Origin: Sialis fuliginosa
Lineage: Eukaryota; Arthropoda; Insecta; Megaloptera; Sialidae
Assembly: GCA_961205875.1 (NCBI GenBank)
Contig: OY540817.1
Coordinates: forward strand, 17,395,001-17,459,000
DNA length: 64,000 nt
Direction: 5' to 3'
Positions 1-12,414 of this stretch are shown piece after piece. Made by a program: the position numbers and the translations under genes. Position 1 is the first letter of the stretch. Every line of letters begins with the position of its first letter. Under the pieces are notes generated by a model. That model ran no database searches. It was given only the letters and a program-made list of their open reading frames with translations, and was not told the DNA's origin.

Positions 1-185
1 GCGACATATCGCTGTGAAATGAACATAAATAAACGAACACATAAAGTGTGCTGTGCATTTCCTTCGTTAAAACGAGACGACAGACGCTGGCGGCGTTACC
101 ATGACGACGGGCGTCGAAAGCACGTGGGTGCGACAGAGACGGCGAGCGTCGGATCGGAGAGAGACAGCTACTGAGACGCTCTCAA
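1..185. other. GC-rich island at the window edge, function unknown
   Basis: A CpG-rich block ('gacgctggcggcgttacc', 'gacgacgggcgtcgaaagca') standing out from the AT-rich surroundings. No open exon with splice sites was recognised on either strand. Could be a regulatory element or untranslated exon. Confidence 0.3.
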
Positions 186-596
186 GTCACCAATTATCAA
201 TTATTCTGCACTAACATGACAGTTATGTGTTTTAAAATGTTGTTGTAACGGATGATAATTAATTTTGTTACGTGACACATTGTTTATGAATTGAATTTGC
301 TCGTGACTAATTGCAGTTGATAAAAATGGCGTCACTTTTATTATAATTAAGGACGAAATTTTTCAATTAATTTTAAAATTTTTTTTTTTTACTAATACTT
401 AATAATTGTCCTTTCAAATGGAATAAATGCATTTTTATTGTGTTAATTTGCTTGAGAAAATTTATAATAATGTGTGACATTAAGGATTACTGTTATATTT
501 AAAAAAAAATAGCGTAGAGTAGACAAATTTTAACAAATTGCATCTCAAATATTAAAATATCTAACCATAATATATGTTTATCTTTTACCGGCTTAC

Positions 597-938
597 ACTC
601 GGTATTATAAAGAATTAGCTTGAGTGCAAATGAAATTAGCTTCCAGCTAACGCTATCTGCTAGGTGTCAAATTGTTACGAAATTGCTCGATATTTTAAAG
701 CAGTGGTAATTAATGTATAATAATGTAAATACTATGCATTTTATAAGGTACACTTGTTAGCATTTATTTTAAGTCACTTATTGTACATACTTATCGCGCA
801 TGCATCAAGGTTATGATATGTACGATTTTATTCGCTACATCTGTGAGTGTGTTGTCATTTATATTTAATACCTAGCAGATAGCGTTAGCTGGAAGCTAAT
901 TTGCTTTTGCACTCAAACAAATACTTTATAATACCATG
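597..938. mobile_element. Palindromic MITE, family E
   Basis: 'ggtattataaagaattagct' on the left and 'atactttataatacc' on the right, with long inverted arms including 'agcttccagctaacgctat'. Same terminal motif as 54393-54706. Confidence 0.65.
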
Positions 939-1199
939 GTAAATGAATTAATAAATTTCTGGTAATTAGACAACAAAATTATTTTATTTTTCTGCGGTTA
1001 TAATGCTATTAACCGTTAAAAGATGTTTATACAATACATATTGTAAACGTTTGAATAAAATAAATTAAACCTTAATTAAAGGTACAATATTTAATTAATA
1101 CCTTTAAAAAATAAAAATAAAACAACTCGCATATTTAACAGAAATTCACTATCTACATTACTGAATTGAAATTAACAGTGCCGTCTTAAAAACTTTACG

Positions 1200-1690
1200 G
1201 GCCCCAGGCCACGGTTGTTTTAAGAAAATTTTACAACTGCACATTTTCCTTATTTTTATTTTTTTACTATCTACTTGTAATTTTTTTCATATTTTTTTAT
1301 ACTACGTATATATTAGGTACCTATATACATATAATATATTTTATAATTTTCAACTACACAAATTGACTATTACAACTGCAGTTTTCATTTTTACAGCTAC
1401 AGAAACAAACTACAACTACACACTAAAATAACCCCTGTCTTAGGCTACAGTAGTTTTATATAAGGGCCCCTTTTAATATTGGACTGGCAAATTTTGACCT
1501 TAAAAAAAATTACAATATTTAATTTAACAAATATACTCAGGTTTTTTTTTAGTGTGTAGTTAAAGCTTGTTTCTGCAGTTCCAAAAATAAAAACTGCAGT
1601 TGTAAAAGCTAATTTGTGTAGTTGAAAAATTGCAAGTAGAAAAAAAAATATAAAAAAGTCATCAAAATGTTTTGTAAAATTATTTACATA
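1200..1690. repeat. Family H fold-back (inverted 'caactacacaaatt' repeat)
   Basis: The left arm (about 1205-1430, 'tacaactacacactaaaata') and right arm (about 1540-1690, 'tagtgtgtagttaaagcttg') are inverted. Related single arms occur at about 2090-2255 and 24935-25112. The 87-codon minus-strand frame here is repeat-derived. Confidence 0.55.
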
Positions 1691-2259
1691 CATTTTAGTG
1701 GTCAACATTTAAAACAGGTCAAGAACTTATGTGATATCTATGTGATGACCATAGACTAAACACTAATCTCAACAAACAAACCACCACCGTTGTGTTTGTT
1801 ATTGATCTGTGCGAGCGAGAGAGCGCGCATTTCACACACATACACACACACCCATCTCTCGTTCGAGGGGAGGGGGGCGTCGTGACGTCTGCGCACAGCA
1901 ACCTCTGATCGCACGTGAATAATTTATGCCATATTTTATTAAATTACCCAAAACGAGTGTCAACTAATTCGATTGAATCCACGAGCTCGATCAGTTTTTG
2001 TTATGTTTAAGTATGATTTAATTAATTATAAGTTATTTTAATGTTGATTTGATAAGACATAATTAGTAACTTTACTACTTTTAATTAGTAAAAGGATTAT
2101 TTTAAGAAAATTTTTTTTTTGCTTTTTTGCTCTTCACTTTATATTTCTCTCTTACAAATTATAGTGACCTTTTTTTTCTATACTTACACTTTTTTATATT
2201 TTTTTTCTACTTATAACTTACAAAAATTAGCTTTTACAACTTAAAACAATTTTGTAAAA

Positions 2260-2668
2260 CAAATTGAGATAAATTTATTTATATTATTTTACAACAAACA
2301 TTGTGGTAACCTATATTATAAGAAATTGAATGCTCTACAAAAAAGATGCTATAAAATTTTCACGTAACATGTGTCGTTCTTGAGATATCTTAAAAAATAT
2401 TTTTGGATGTCACCCTTTCCCCTTACACACGATTTCAGCGACCTCAAACCAGACCCAACCATACAACCAAGTTTCATTAATATCGGTTCAGTGGTTCATG
2501 AGTTATCCGTGTGGCTAGATTCAAGGGACAGACACACTCACAGAGAGACAGGTACGGAACAAAAAACGGAAAAATCAAGTGAAAATTTTGAAATCGGAGA
2601 ACTTTTTTTTGTCTCATTTTAAAACGATCACAAAGTTTTTCGTATCTTCGATATCGCGAGGAAGCAAT
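2260..2668 (+). repeat. Family B repeat copy
   Basis: Contains 'gtcgttcttgagatatctt', 'tcagtggttcatgagttat' and ends '..gcgaggaagcaat'. Partial; the 5' third is missing. The reading frames here (83 and 63 codons) derive from the repeat. Confidence 0.6.
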
Positions 2669-3421
2669 ATTAATTTCACCTCGAGTTTATGTCAAATGTT
2701 TACATTTGAGCCCCCAAATCTGATAATTTTTAGAATGATTGGCGAACTTTTTAATTCAATTTTTATGTAAACTTATATTAGACCTGATTTTTTGATTGAG
2801 TTTTACAATCTAAATATAAAACTTATTATATGTATAAAAAATAATTTAACAATAAAAAATACGTACCATTTTAAATCTCATAAGGTGGTCCACAAGTTAA
2901 AATAATTACCTCCTTGTGATTTAATATATTTATTATAACATAATGACTACAATCATCTCACAGTTTTATAGAATGACGAGCACATTTTAACTGCTACAAT
3001 AAAACTAAAGAATTGAGAAATATCTTGAGAAACAGTCAAAAAATATTTAATATAAGAATAATTATAGCAGAGTCATCCACTTGTGAAACCCGAAAAATAC
3101 ATAAGTAGGCCTTGATTGTGTAAAAGAAAACAATACATGTTTATTGTCTGTTATAGAGGAGCTTCTTTAAGATGAACATCAAAGGGAACCAACCTATGAA
3201 GCTTCCCCCTAAATAAAACCCACTTGTAGAGAACACAAATGGATGATAGTTGGGATTTAGTAAAAAAATAGTTTATTAAACTATCGAGTATAAATTTTAA
3301 TATGTTAATCACAATTTTTTACGATTAAAATTTAAATAGACTTTCTTTAAATTTACCTAAATAGTCCTATTTTTAACATATTAAAAAAAGTGTACCTCAT
3401 TATAAAATTTACAAATACAAA

Positions 3422-4331
3422 CAAGGTATTGGCATCAGTCTTAGACGCTTTAAGAGCAAGGTAAATTGTTTTTTGGGGGTTGAGAGGTTTCTTTTTTTGT
3501 AATTTACTGTAGTAATATGCGTTCATGAATTAATAAAGAGGTACTTAAATCAATTTAATTACTAAAGTGCACAAATATAGTTTTTTTTTAATTATAGCCT
3601 TTTATTTTGTTTATGTTTAATCTCCAGTAATAGACAAAGTAAAACCAGTAATGAACACCCAAAAACACAAAAGTTATAAATTAAAAAGAATTGTATAGTT
3701 ATAAACAATATAAAGCAGATGCTATACATGATAATTAATAATTAATTAATAGATTACACTAATAGTATTTTAACATCTATTGGTCGATTGTTGTTAAATT
3801 AAGCTGTTTTAGAGTTAAATGTCCATAGATTATAATTCAGTAATGGCAGTTATCAAATATCAACAAATATTTCTAATTTAGTACATTTAAGAAGGTTGGG
3901 AAGTTACTTTTGAGGGGCAGGTGGGGGGTAGGATGCAGTATTCGCTGTTGCCAAATCTACGATCTGCTTTTCTCACTTGCACTCATGTATTTTGTACATC
4001 ATTTCACATATTTTTCGAATTTCGTATATTGTTTTTTTAATAATATTATGATCGAAACTACTAATTCTTATTTAAATAATTACATAAATGTATACTTTAC
4101 AATATTCTTAATTTTTAAATGAATCTTATTATTTTTTAAATTGATTTTTATAATTTTTCTGCTATTTTACAAACATTAAAATTTATTTTCTTAAAAACGA
4201 GTTAGTCAAAAAGTCTGAAATTGTGTTTAGACAATTGAAAAAATTTTCAACTTATTTTTACTGGTTTGACGTAACTTCCCAACCTCCTAAATTAAACTGG
4301 GGTATTGTCCAAGACTGGTACCATTACCTTA
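3422..4331 (-). mobile_element. MITE family A copy (diverged), split by a Harbinger-like MITE
   Basis: Begins AAGGTATTGGCATCAG and ends AAGACTGGTACCATTACCTTA, carrying the family's internal landmarks ('ccagtaatgaacac', 'aatatcaacaaatatttcta'). It is interrupted at 3891-4287 by another element. One of the most diverged, hence oldest, family A copies here. Strand is given relative to the 23702 copy. Confidence 0.7.
3891..4287. mobile_element. PIF/Harbinger-like MITE nested in family A
   Basis: A 397-bp insert with terminal inverted repeats GAAGGTTGGGAAGTTAC / GTAACTTCCCAACCTCC, flanked by a TAA duplication (3888-3890 and 4288-4290). A 3-bp TWA target site is characteristic of PIF/Harbinger. 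No coding capacity. Confidence 0.75.
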
Positions 4332-4950
4332 TATTCTCAACAACAAGGTACCCAATATTATTTTTCATGCACCTTGTTAGCAAAAACTTTATAAACAATC
4401 AGCAAAACAAACACTATGATTTGGTTTTGTTTTAAAAAGCTGAAATAAATAGATCAAGACGTCTTTGCAAATAAACATTAGATTGTTTGGATTCTGTTTA
4501 CACTTGTCATGTTTAAACAAAAACAAGGTGTTGATTGGTCTGCAGCTCATTATTCGCCTGTCGCTAACGTACAATACGTTATCTTGGACATGACCTGTAA
4601 CCTGATATACACACATTTTTTTGTTCTAATAAATTGAAATATAAAGAAATAATGCATAAATTTTAGAAATGGTTTTACTGTGAAAGATTTTGAATAAAGA
4701 AAGAGATTCAGCGAAAAAATTAATCGAGAAAGCCAAAAAATTTGCACTTCTTAAATCTTTGAATGTAAATTATTAATTTGAAAAACAAAAGGCCTACTTA
4801 ATAGATTGATGTAAATTTATTGTGTTAAAATCAAGAGTAAAGAATGTGGACCCTTTTTGTACTTTTAGGTTTTTTTTTTTTTACATTATTTTTTTCAGAT
4901 GAAATTATTTTCGTAGATTTTTATGAATTGTAGCTCATGAAAAAACATTT

Positions 4951-5510
4951 GCCAAGTAAATGCACAGTGCTTCTCGTGCTAAAAATATTAGTTCGAAAAT
5001 TTTCTTAAGACGTACCTGATTATTTTTTCGTATATTTTTAATTTTTTGATAATTTAAACTAAATTCATACAAACGTCAAAATGACATTTAATATGTCAAA
5101 GTAAATATCAATTTAAAAACAAAACACGATTTTTTTAAGCAAATTAAGATAAATCTACACATATGTAAGAGAATATTTTACAACAAATGTTGTAGACCTA
5201 TATTATAGTAAATTGAATACTCTACAAAAAAGATTCTATAAAATTTTCACGTAACATGTGTCGTTCTTGAGATATCTTGAAAAAATAAATATTTTGGGAA
5301 GTCACCCCTTTCCCTTTCTCACGATTTTGATGATTTTGAAATGGAACCATCCTCAAGTCAGATCCAACCATTCAACCAAGTTTCATAAATTCAATGCTTC
5401 ATGAGTTATGCGTGTGACAAGGATTCAACGGACAGGACACACAGACAGACAGACGCGGAACGAAAAATTATGAAATTTTGTGTCTCATTTTAAAACGATC
5501 ACAAAATCTC
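4951..5510 (+). repeat. Family B repeat copy
   Basis: Starts 'gccaagtaaatgcacagtgc' and carries the family core, including 'gtgtcgttcttgagatatc' and 'cttcatgagttatgcgtgtg'. The last bases are degenerate. Confidence 0.6.
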
Positions 5511-5589
5511 CTTAATACCTATCATATAAAAATTAACTTGAAAAACATAAAGAACGTAATTTTATACCTAATTTATTTAACATAAGACC

Positions 5590-5790
5590 ACAAATACATA
5601 CAAGGTAGAGTGGCGTCTGCAACAGATGTATGTAAACAAATGTCTGCACTTTGACAGTACGAGTGTGTGTCTGTGCGTGTATGATTAGTTAAAGGCGCCG
5701 CCGTCAGACACGGCGTGGCGCTGTCGTCAATGACGAGACGCGTACGTATGTGGTCATGTTACATATGTTACACACACACATATGTAGCGA
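5590..5790. promoter_or_regulatory. GC-rich island, candidate enhancer
   Basis: Holds a forkhead-like TGTAAACAAA, E-box CAGATG and GGCGCCGCCGTCAGAC, ending in a CA repeat. Unique in this window. Would lie within the large Vsx intron if the gene extends left. Inference from composition only. Confidence 0.25.
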
Positions 5791-6088
5791 TAGTGTCTTT
5801 GATGTCGTTATAATTGGTTCATAACGGGCTGACCAATTGTAAGCATATTATATTTACGTTTTAAAACCGCTTGCTGCCAAAATAAACAGTAGGTACTTTT
5901 GAAATAGGGTAGTGTTTTCTAAATTTTAATATACTGCCAATTTTCTTCAGTGTTAGGGTCCCCAGACTAGAACAAGGTTGCATGTATGGAAATGCATTAT
6001 TTATGTAACATTTGGGCAAGTCCATTGAATGGATTTTACAAGTTTATGTTAATGAAAACGATATTTTTGATATTAATATGAATTTATA

Positions 6089-6377
6089 CAGTGTATTCCA
6101 AGTTGATTAAGACATAGGTTTAACATGGGGACAATTAGAAATGTTGTAGTAACCTTTGGTCAAATTTAACGATGTGTGATTGGTGCATTTTGAAATGCCG
6201 CCTTGAAACTAACTGATAAATTTTAAATTAATCAACAGTATTTTGTTCTCAACTTTAATTTCATTAATTTAAGCATCCTAGATAAAAGTATAGTAATATT
6301 TTTTAGCAGATATAAATTTGAAAACAAAATAATAATTACAATTTTATTAAATTTTGTGTCTAACTTGAAATACACTG
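6089..6377. mobile_element. Family C MITE with shortened right arm
   Basis: TA|CAGTGTATTCCAAGTTG on the left and CTTGAAATACACTG|TA on the right. It is 289 bp because most of the right arm is deleted. Confidence 0.75.
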
Positions 6378-6485
6378 TATAATTAAGTAACACCTGAAAA
6401 GGAACTGTTTTTTTATTAACTTCACTATGTTAAAGGAGAATTGTACACACTTATTATTAGATTTGTAAAATACTCATGTGTACCT

Positions 6486-6920
6486 GTAACGCCCGTTACA
6501 AATTTTGGAAAGCTATTTAAACTAAGTTATAAGTAGAGATTGGAAAAATAGTTACTAGTTGAATTTTTTTTCGGAAAATAGTTTCTTTTACGATTTAATA
6601 ATAATTAGTGCAAATGAAGCAGTAAAAAGTGTCGCAAGTAGTTTAAAAATAGTTGATTTCAAATTGTGTTCAATCAAACCAGTTTTCTGAAAACGGTGGA
6701 GATATGTAATAAAAATTACAATAAATGCATTTTTCGCGATAGTTGAAAAACTATTTTCCAATCTCTAGTTATAAATCTGCAAAATCTGTTATTCCATTTA
6801 TGTGTTTTTTTTTTGTATACTGTGACTTTATTAATATAGACAGATGTAAACATAAAAATGAAGTTAGATTGTATGTTTATCAATTTTTAATGATTTTTGA
6901 TAAGTGTAACGGGCGTTACA
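6486..6920. repeat. Paired TGTAACGCCCGTTACA palindromes flanking a hAT MITE
   Basis: TGTAACGCCCGTTACA at about 6486 and TGTAACGGGCGTTACA at about 6905 are 16-bp palindromes about 400 bp apart. They may be ends of an outer element into which the 234-bp hAT MITE inserted. Confidence 0.5.
6534..6767. mobile_element. hAT MITE, 234 bp
   Basis: TAGAGATTGGAAAAATAGTT ... AACTATTTTCCAATCTCTA, flanked by GTTATAAG (6526-6533) and GTTATAAA (6768-6775), an 8-bp hAT-type duplication with one mismatch. Confidence 0.8.
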
Positions 6921-7138
6921 CACAACTGATATAGATAATTTTTTCTTCATTGCTTGGAGCTGGTAAATGTTAAGTGATTTTTAAAATAATATGTAATAAT
7001 GAAAAAGGTCTTCTTTCTTATTCTTTCTTACCATTTAGGCGTCAATTTATCAAGAAGTGAATTTTTTACACAAAAAATTAATAAAACAAAAAAGTCAGTA
7101 AAAGTAGCGGTTAGTCTGGACTAAATTTGTCGCATCTT

Positions 7139-7205
7139 ATAATGTCCGGTATTATAAAGAATTCGCTCTAGCAAATTTCAAGCAAACGCTATCTGCGAGG
7201 TGTCA
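7139..7205. mobile_element. Family E fragment
   Basis: 'atgtccggtattataaagaa' through 'aacgctatctgcgaggtgtc' matches the left arms of the 597 and 54393 copies. No right arm follows. Another scrap of the same end occurs at about 26878-26900. Confidence 0.5.
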
Positions 7206-7212
7206 AATCGTT

Positions 7213-7279
7213 ATATACAGAATGTCCCGTAAACATCTTCTGAAAGTTTGTCGGTATGTTTACGGGACATCCTGTATAT
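7213..7279. repeat. Short hairpin ATATACAG..ATGTCCCGTAAACAT
   Basis: A 24-bp inverted repeat with one bulge around a loop of about 19 bases. Probably the joined ends of a deleted transposon. Confidence 0.5.
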
Positions 7280-8241
7280 CTATCAATCACTACTGATTTT
7301 AGATCACTAATTTCTATTTAACACGCATGCGCTAGCTCTTTCATAAATGCCATGCTAATTGATTACAGCTATCAGTGAACTGTCATTAAAATTTAATGCC
7401 CTGAAGATAGCATTTACTTTACTTTTGGTCTACGGCAAAATTCATATCAAACAACTAGCATTTATTTTATTTAATTCATAAATTAATAAAACAAAATAAA
7501 CGTTCAAATAAATAAGTTTACGTTGTAGAATAAGTCAAAAGTATACGAACTTGTAAGAACCTCTTTGTTTAACATAAGGGTGTTAAAAACAGGCGTGTCA
7601 AAGGGGGTAGTTTGATGCCTCGGGGGTAGAGGGGGGCAGCACGAAGGGAGCTCTCGAGTTTTCTAATTAAGTCACCCAGGTTTCCTCTAACTAGTTAATA
7701 TTTCTCTCAAAGAGGGCTGATATAGATTTTAACAGTCAATGCACAATGTCACGCACTAGAGAAAGATAGCTATATATAGTATATATGCTTATTATGTCGA
7801 TTGTCCTTTTTTAGCAGTGCACATTTGCGGGTGGTTAATCAAGACGTTTTCTAAACAAAGACAGGCTAATGGTTTCCAGTGCATTGTAAGTGTACTGTTT
7901 TTGTTTACACGTGTTTATTAGCGTTTGAGAATATTGTTTGAATAATGGATTCCAGGTTTATGTTGAATTTCCAAGTTGTGATAAAAATGGCGTTTTCTTT
8001 TGTTCAAGTATTGAATTTATTATATATGTTAAATAAATGCGCATATTTTAATTAGTAAACCAATTTAGAATCTAATTATTTTTATAAGACAATCAAATAT
8101 TATTTATTATAATATATTTTAATTGGATATAGGTAAATTAATATGTATTTTTACAAAATAAAAATAAAAATTTCAATAAATAAGAGCCTATCTTATTATT
8201 CTTAGAATTTTTGATAATTCTCTAATTTTGATATTTGATTA

Positions 8242-8395
8242 CAGTGGAACCTCGTTAGTACGTTTTTCACCATATTACCTACATTTTTTTTAGGTCCCGA
8301 AATTCTTCCATAAGACCATATTTTGTTAGTAAGTTTTCTGGTTAGTATGTGTTTCCCCACAGTCCCTTCAAAAACGTACTAACGAGGTTCCACTG
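8242..8395. mobile_element. pogo/Tigger-like MITE
   Basis: CAGTGGAACCTCGTTAGTAC ... GTACTAACGAGGTTCCACTG, 154 bp, with TA before the left end. TIR style and TA target suit the Tc1/mariner superfamily (pogo/Tigger). Confidence 0.75.
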
Positions 8396-8399
8396 ATAT

Positions 8400-9300
8400 T
8401 TAAAAATATATATATATATATTTCGAACCTAAATGGTGAAAGTGATGAAAAATGAGTGATAATGAGTATATGGTAAAGTAAAAGGGCCTCGTAATTCGGT
8501 CTCAAGCCAAAACAGCAGCAAAATAAGCAACCAAAAACCTCTAAGCTGACGTAGTCTCGAAAAAACGTCGGAACTAACGTCAACGTTTATATGTAATAAA
8601 ACATGCAGTTTTCAAACTTTAAACTCATTTTTATCAAACCACGTTTTTAAAAACTGTGGAAAACGTATCATAGCCAGAAGTACACACAATTTTTATATAC
8701 GATTGGTTAACAATTAAGTACGGTTTGTATAAATATTTAAAGTGGTTTTTTTCGTCAAAAACGCGATTTGCAAAAATCGATATTTTAATAATCGTGTGCA
8801 CTTCGAAAAACTCATGTAAATAATGAGAATTTTTTTCTGGGTGTTGGTCCATGGTTGATCCTAATTCTATTTTCCGCAGTGGAGCACATAAAAAAAAAGA
8901 TGCACTCAGTTTAGCAACGCTAAAGTAACCATTTTGTTTTATATTTCATTAAAAAAAATGTTTTTGTATGTTTTGAGACATGTACAATAAACCCTCCAAA
9001 TTTCATTTGACTGTTTGTTTTATTAATTAAAAAAAAAGTATCATTTTCCGAAGTGACCATTAGATGCAACCCCTTATTAATACAGCAACCAACTGTAAGC
9101 CAACAAACTATTTTTAAAATTAAAACATGCCGATAGATTCAAAATATAATTCCAATTAAAAACATAACTTCATGTCACCAAGAAACCAAATTACCAGTTA
9201 ATTTCTCATCACTATATAAGTAATCCGTCCCTGACTCTATTCTGTTTCTAATAAACCGATTATTTTTCCCTCTAATCCTCGACTCTACTGCGCATAATAA
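8400..9300. other. No gene seen
   Basis: AT-rich sequence with an (AT)n run near 8408-8422. The 71- and 72-codon minus-strand frames (8583-8368, 8852-8634) lack motifs. Confidence 0.4.
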
Positions 9301-9309
9301 AATTCTTCA

Positions 9310-9560
9310 AATACTTTTCAATTGGGTCCCCTCGCTGCCAGCGCGCGTTCATTTTAACTTAACAAGTTAATACTTTGCCACGACGTAGTTGCCCATCTAA
9401 GTAGTCGAGCACAATTGTCATGTGTTTGTTGAGGAGTGTTTGTATGGACGACTGCAAGCTTCAAGCTACTGACTTGACGAGCATTAAAAAGTTTTTTTGT
9501 CATTCAAGAAAAACGAGTAGCTCATTGGAAGGAGCTTAATAGGGAAATCTCGGTCTTGTG
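9310..9560. promoter_or_regulatory. GC-rich unique island, candidate enhancer
   Basis: Unique sequence with 'gctgccagcgcgcgttcatt', the palindromic 'ttaacttaacaagttaa' and 'cacgacgtagttgcccatct'. No frame or splice pattern. Confidence 0.22.
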
Positions 9561-9734
9561 CCGTGTTTAACATCGTTATGTCAATTGTGTTTGGGGAAAA
9601 TGGGTGTTGATTTCTTTTCGTTTTGTATTTTCTATATTTTTTTGTAAATTTTTACATAAAAAAATATACATAATATTTTAAAAACTTTTAGTTGATATAT
9701 TTTCTGATAATTGATTAAATAATGCAAGTCTTGA

Positions 9735-9895
9735 GGCGGTGATCTTGATATGGATATTGGCTTCTGGGTGTAAGCCGCGTCGATTTGGTCGTGTTATCGG
9801 CAAACGTAAAAAGTGCAACTTTTAGAAGAGCCCTGATGAAAACGACCAAATCGATGTGGCTTACACCCAGAAGCCAAGATCCAGATTAAATAATG
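9735..9895. repeat. Inverted-repeat element with GGCTTCTGGGTGTAAGCC arms
   Basis: 'gatcttgatatggatattgg' plus CTTCTGGGTGTAAGCC, then GGCTTACACCCAGAAGCCAA on the right. Arms of about 45-50 bp around a variable centre. A second copy lies in Vsx intron 1. Confidence 0.65.
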
Positions 9896-10033
9896 AATCA
9901 AAATAATAAATCTCTGCATTTTCAGCATTCTACAGATATTTTGTCCATTAAAAATCTAGTTTGGTTCTAGAACCTTGTTTTCTTGTAAGCGAATATAAAC
10001 CTACCAGCAGTACTAATTGTGATTGTATAATAT

Positions 10034-10130
10034 ACTAGCAATACCCGCGGCTTCGCTCGCGTGAAGTATATGGAATTATTGTTTAGAATTTTTGAAAAAT
10101 ATAGTTGAATTAAGTACAACACCTAAATTA
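10034..10130 (-). mobile_element. Helitron-like 3' end fragment
   Basis: 'actagcaatacccgcggctt' plus 'cgctcgcgtgaagtatatgg' is the reverse complement of the end at 22896. It is followed by a 16-18 base poly-C tract (about 10183-10199). Confidence 0.5.
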
Positions 10131-10579
10131 TCTAACAAAAACGAATCAGACCAAAAAGTACAAATAATTTAATATAAACTCCCCCCCCCCCCCCCCCTCC
10201 AAATAATGCTATTATTTATTTCCACTCGGATATACAAACAACAATTAGACACATTAGTGTGAACGCATATTTCTGTATCGCGTTTCGTTCCCATAATAAT
10301 AATCATTAGAAGGCGAACATATCGAGTTACCCCGCCGTACCGATACAAATGTGTGTTACTTTCTTCCAACGCGTAACGTTTTAGTTGTGAAACGTGCCAC
10401 ATGTTTACCGATGGCGCCAGTGTCGATCTTTCACCCTTAGAGATTTTTTTCTGTAAATTTTTTTATTTATGTTATCTTAATTTCGATTTAAAAAAAATAC
10501 GTTTAGTTATGAACTTTATTTTATTTAAATGAAACGACTGAAGATAAAGTATCTCTGGTTTGAATAACTCGATTTAAAT

Positions 10580-11275
10580 TTTATTAGGGCAGTTATTTGT
10601 TATTGTTATTAATAAATAGTTTAAATGTCCACCATTTTGACATTCATTGGCCGATTTTCATCAAATTAAGCTGTTTTACAGTAAAGTGTCTATAGATTTT
10701 GATTCAGTAATGATAGTAAACAAATATCAATAAATAAGGTACTGGCGCCAGTCTTGGATATGACCCCAGTAATGGCTTTTAAAAAATAAAATTTGATTAC
10801 TACAATTTTTGAATATTAATCTATATACATTTAATTGTATTACACCGTGATTTGATAACAATCGGCTAATAGGTGTCAAAATGGTGGAAATTTAAACTAA
10901 TTATTAGTATAATTTATTTATTAATTATTATATTATCATAGCAGCTGCTTTACATTATTTCAAATTTGACGATTCTTTCTTTTATATATTTTGTGTCGTA
11001 GTACTTATCATTTTGTAATCATAAGCAAGTGTCCATCATTGCGTGCGCATTACTGGTTTTACTTTATCCATAACTGGAGAAAAAACATAAACAAAAAAAA
11101 AGGCTATAATTTCAAAATGGACTTTGATAATTAAATTGATTAAATAAAAAAAACTTGCTCTTATAGCGGCCATAACTGGTGCCAGTACCTTATCAACGAA
11201 TATTTCTAATTTAGTACATTTAATTAAACAAGTGTCCAGCACTGAGGTATTATCCAAGACTGGTGTCAGTACCTT
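10580..11275 (-). mobile_element. MITE family A copy, host of a second family A copy
   Basis: Left part (about 10610-10734, 'gtccaccattttgacattcattgg') and right part (about 11193-11275, ending ACTGGTGTCAGTACCTTA) belong to one reverse-oriented family A copy. It is split by a complete, opposite-oriented copy at 10735-11192. Confidence 0.65.
10735..11192 (+). mobile_element. MITE family A copy inserted into another family A copy
   Basis: Begins TA-AGGTACTGGCGCCAG and ends ACTGGTGCCAGTACCT-TA, so both TIRs and the TA duplication are intact. It is shorter than the roughly 540-bp full-length form. Confidence 0.75.
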
Positions 11276-11898
11276 AGACATTAACATAATATGCCTAGAA
11301 AGATTTTGACTTGATTTTGCTTGCGAATAATTTCTTATATGAATGTATAATATATAATAAACACAAAAAATCTTTACACTTTTAATTCAATCACACATCT
11401 TTTATATTATCGTGTATTATTCTACGACTATAACAGAACTAGAAAAATCAGCAATGACGTGTGTAGACAAACCACAAAGACAATCGTGTTAAAAGGAGCT
11501 CTAGATCGGATCAAATTACAACTCATAGTTGGGTTTTCTGTCTATTGCATTGTTCGTAGCCCGGTGGTGCCTGATAGAAATGACGGTTTTTTCTACAAGA
11601 TAAACGCCCTTTTGTGTTACATGGGATGGATGTTTTCCTTAAACGTTTTTGTTTATTTTTTGTGCGATTTTTTGTGAGTGTTGCTTATTAATTGAGTGTG
11701 GGTTTATTAGATTAAGGTTCCTTTAAGTACTTATTGTTGTATATTAAGCGTGAATAGCCACTTAAGGTAGTTCTCACTTGTATTATTATTTTTTTAAATT
11801 CTTGAAATTTTGACAGCATTAATTAACGATAAAATATATTAAATAGTTTCTAATTAAAGCATGAGCTTGTCATCTAATTCGGTAGAAAAATATATATA

Positions 11899-12414
11899 AG
11901 TCTTAGATATGACCTCAGTAATGGCTATTTTTTAACTGAATGCATTGAATTAGAAATATTTGTTGATATTTGATTACTATCATTTCTGAATATTAATTTA
12001 AATACATTTAACTGTCTTACAGAGTGATTTGATGACAATCGGCCAATAGGTGTCAAAATGGTGGTCATTTAAACTAATTATTAGTATAATTTATTTATTA
12101 TTTATTATATTATGATAGCAGCTGCTTTACATTGTTTCAAACTTGACGATTATTTCTTTTATATCTTTTGTGTCGTAGTACTTATTTCTAGTTTTACTTT
12201 ATCCATTACTGAAGAAAAAAACATAAGCAAAATAAAAGGCGATAATTTAAAAAACAAACTATATTGCGGACTTTGGTAATTAAATTGATTAAATAAAGAG
12301 TTACTTGTTTTATTAGTAACATAAGTTCATGAGAATTACAAAATAGAAGCCAGTCAATAACAAAAACAGTAAACCTTGCTCTTATAGCGGCCATAACTGG
12401 TGCCAGTACCTTAT
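11899..12414 (+). mobile_element. MITE family A copy, left TIR lost
   Basis: Starts within 'gtcttagatatgacctcagtaatgg' without the terminal repeat and ends with intact ACTGGTGCCAGTACCTTA. The 62-codon minus-strand frame inside is not a gene. Confidence 0.75.

Noticed and set aside
1-185. GC-rich block as a Vsx homeodomain exon
   Set aside because: Neither minus-strand frame gives homeodomain residues (no WFQNRRAK-type coding) and no acceptor/donor pair bounds it.
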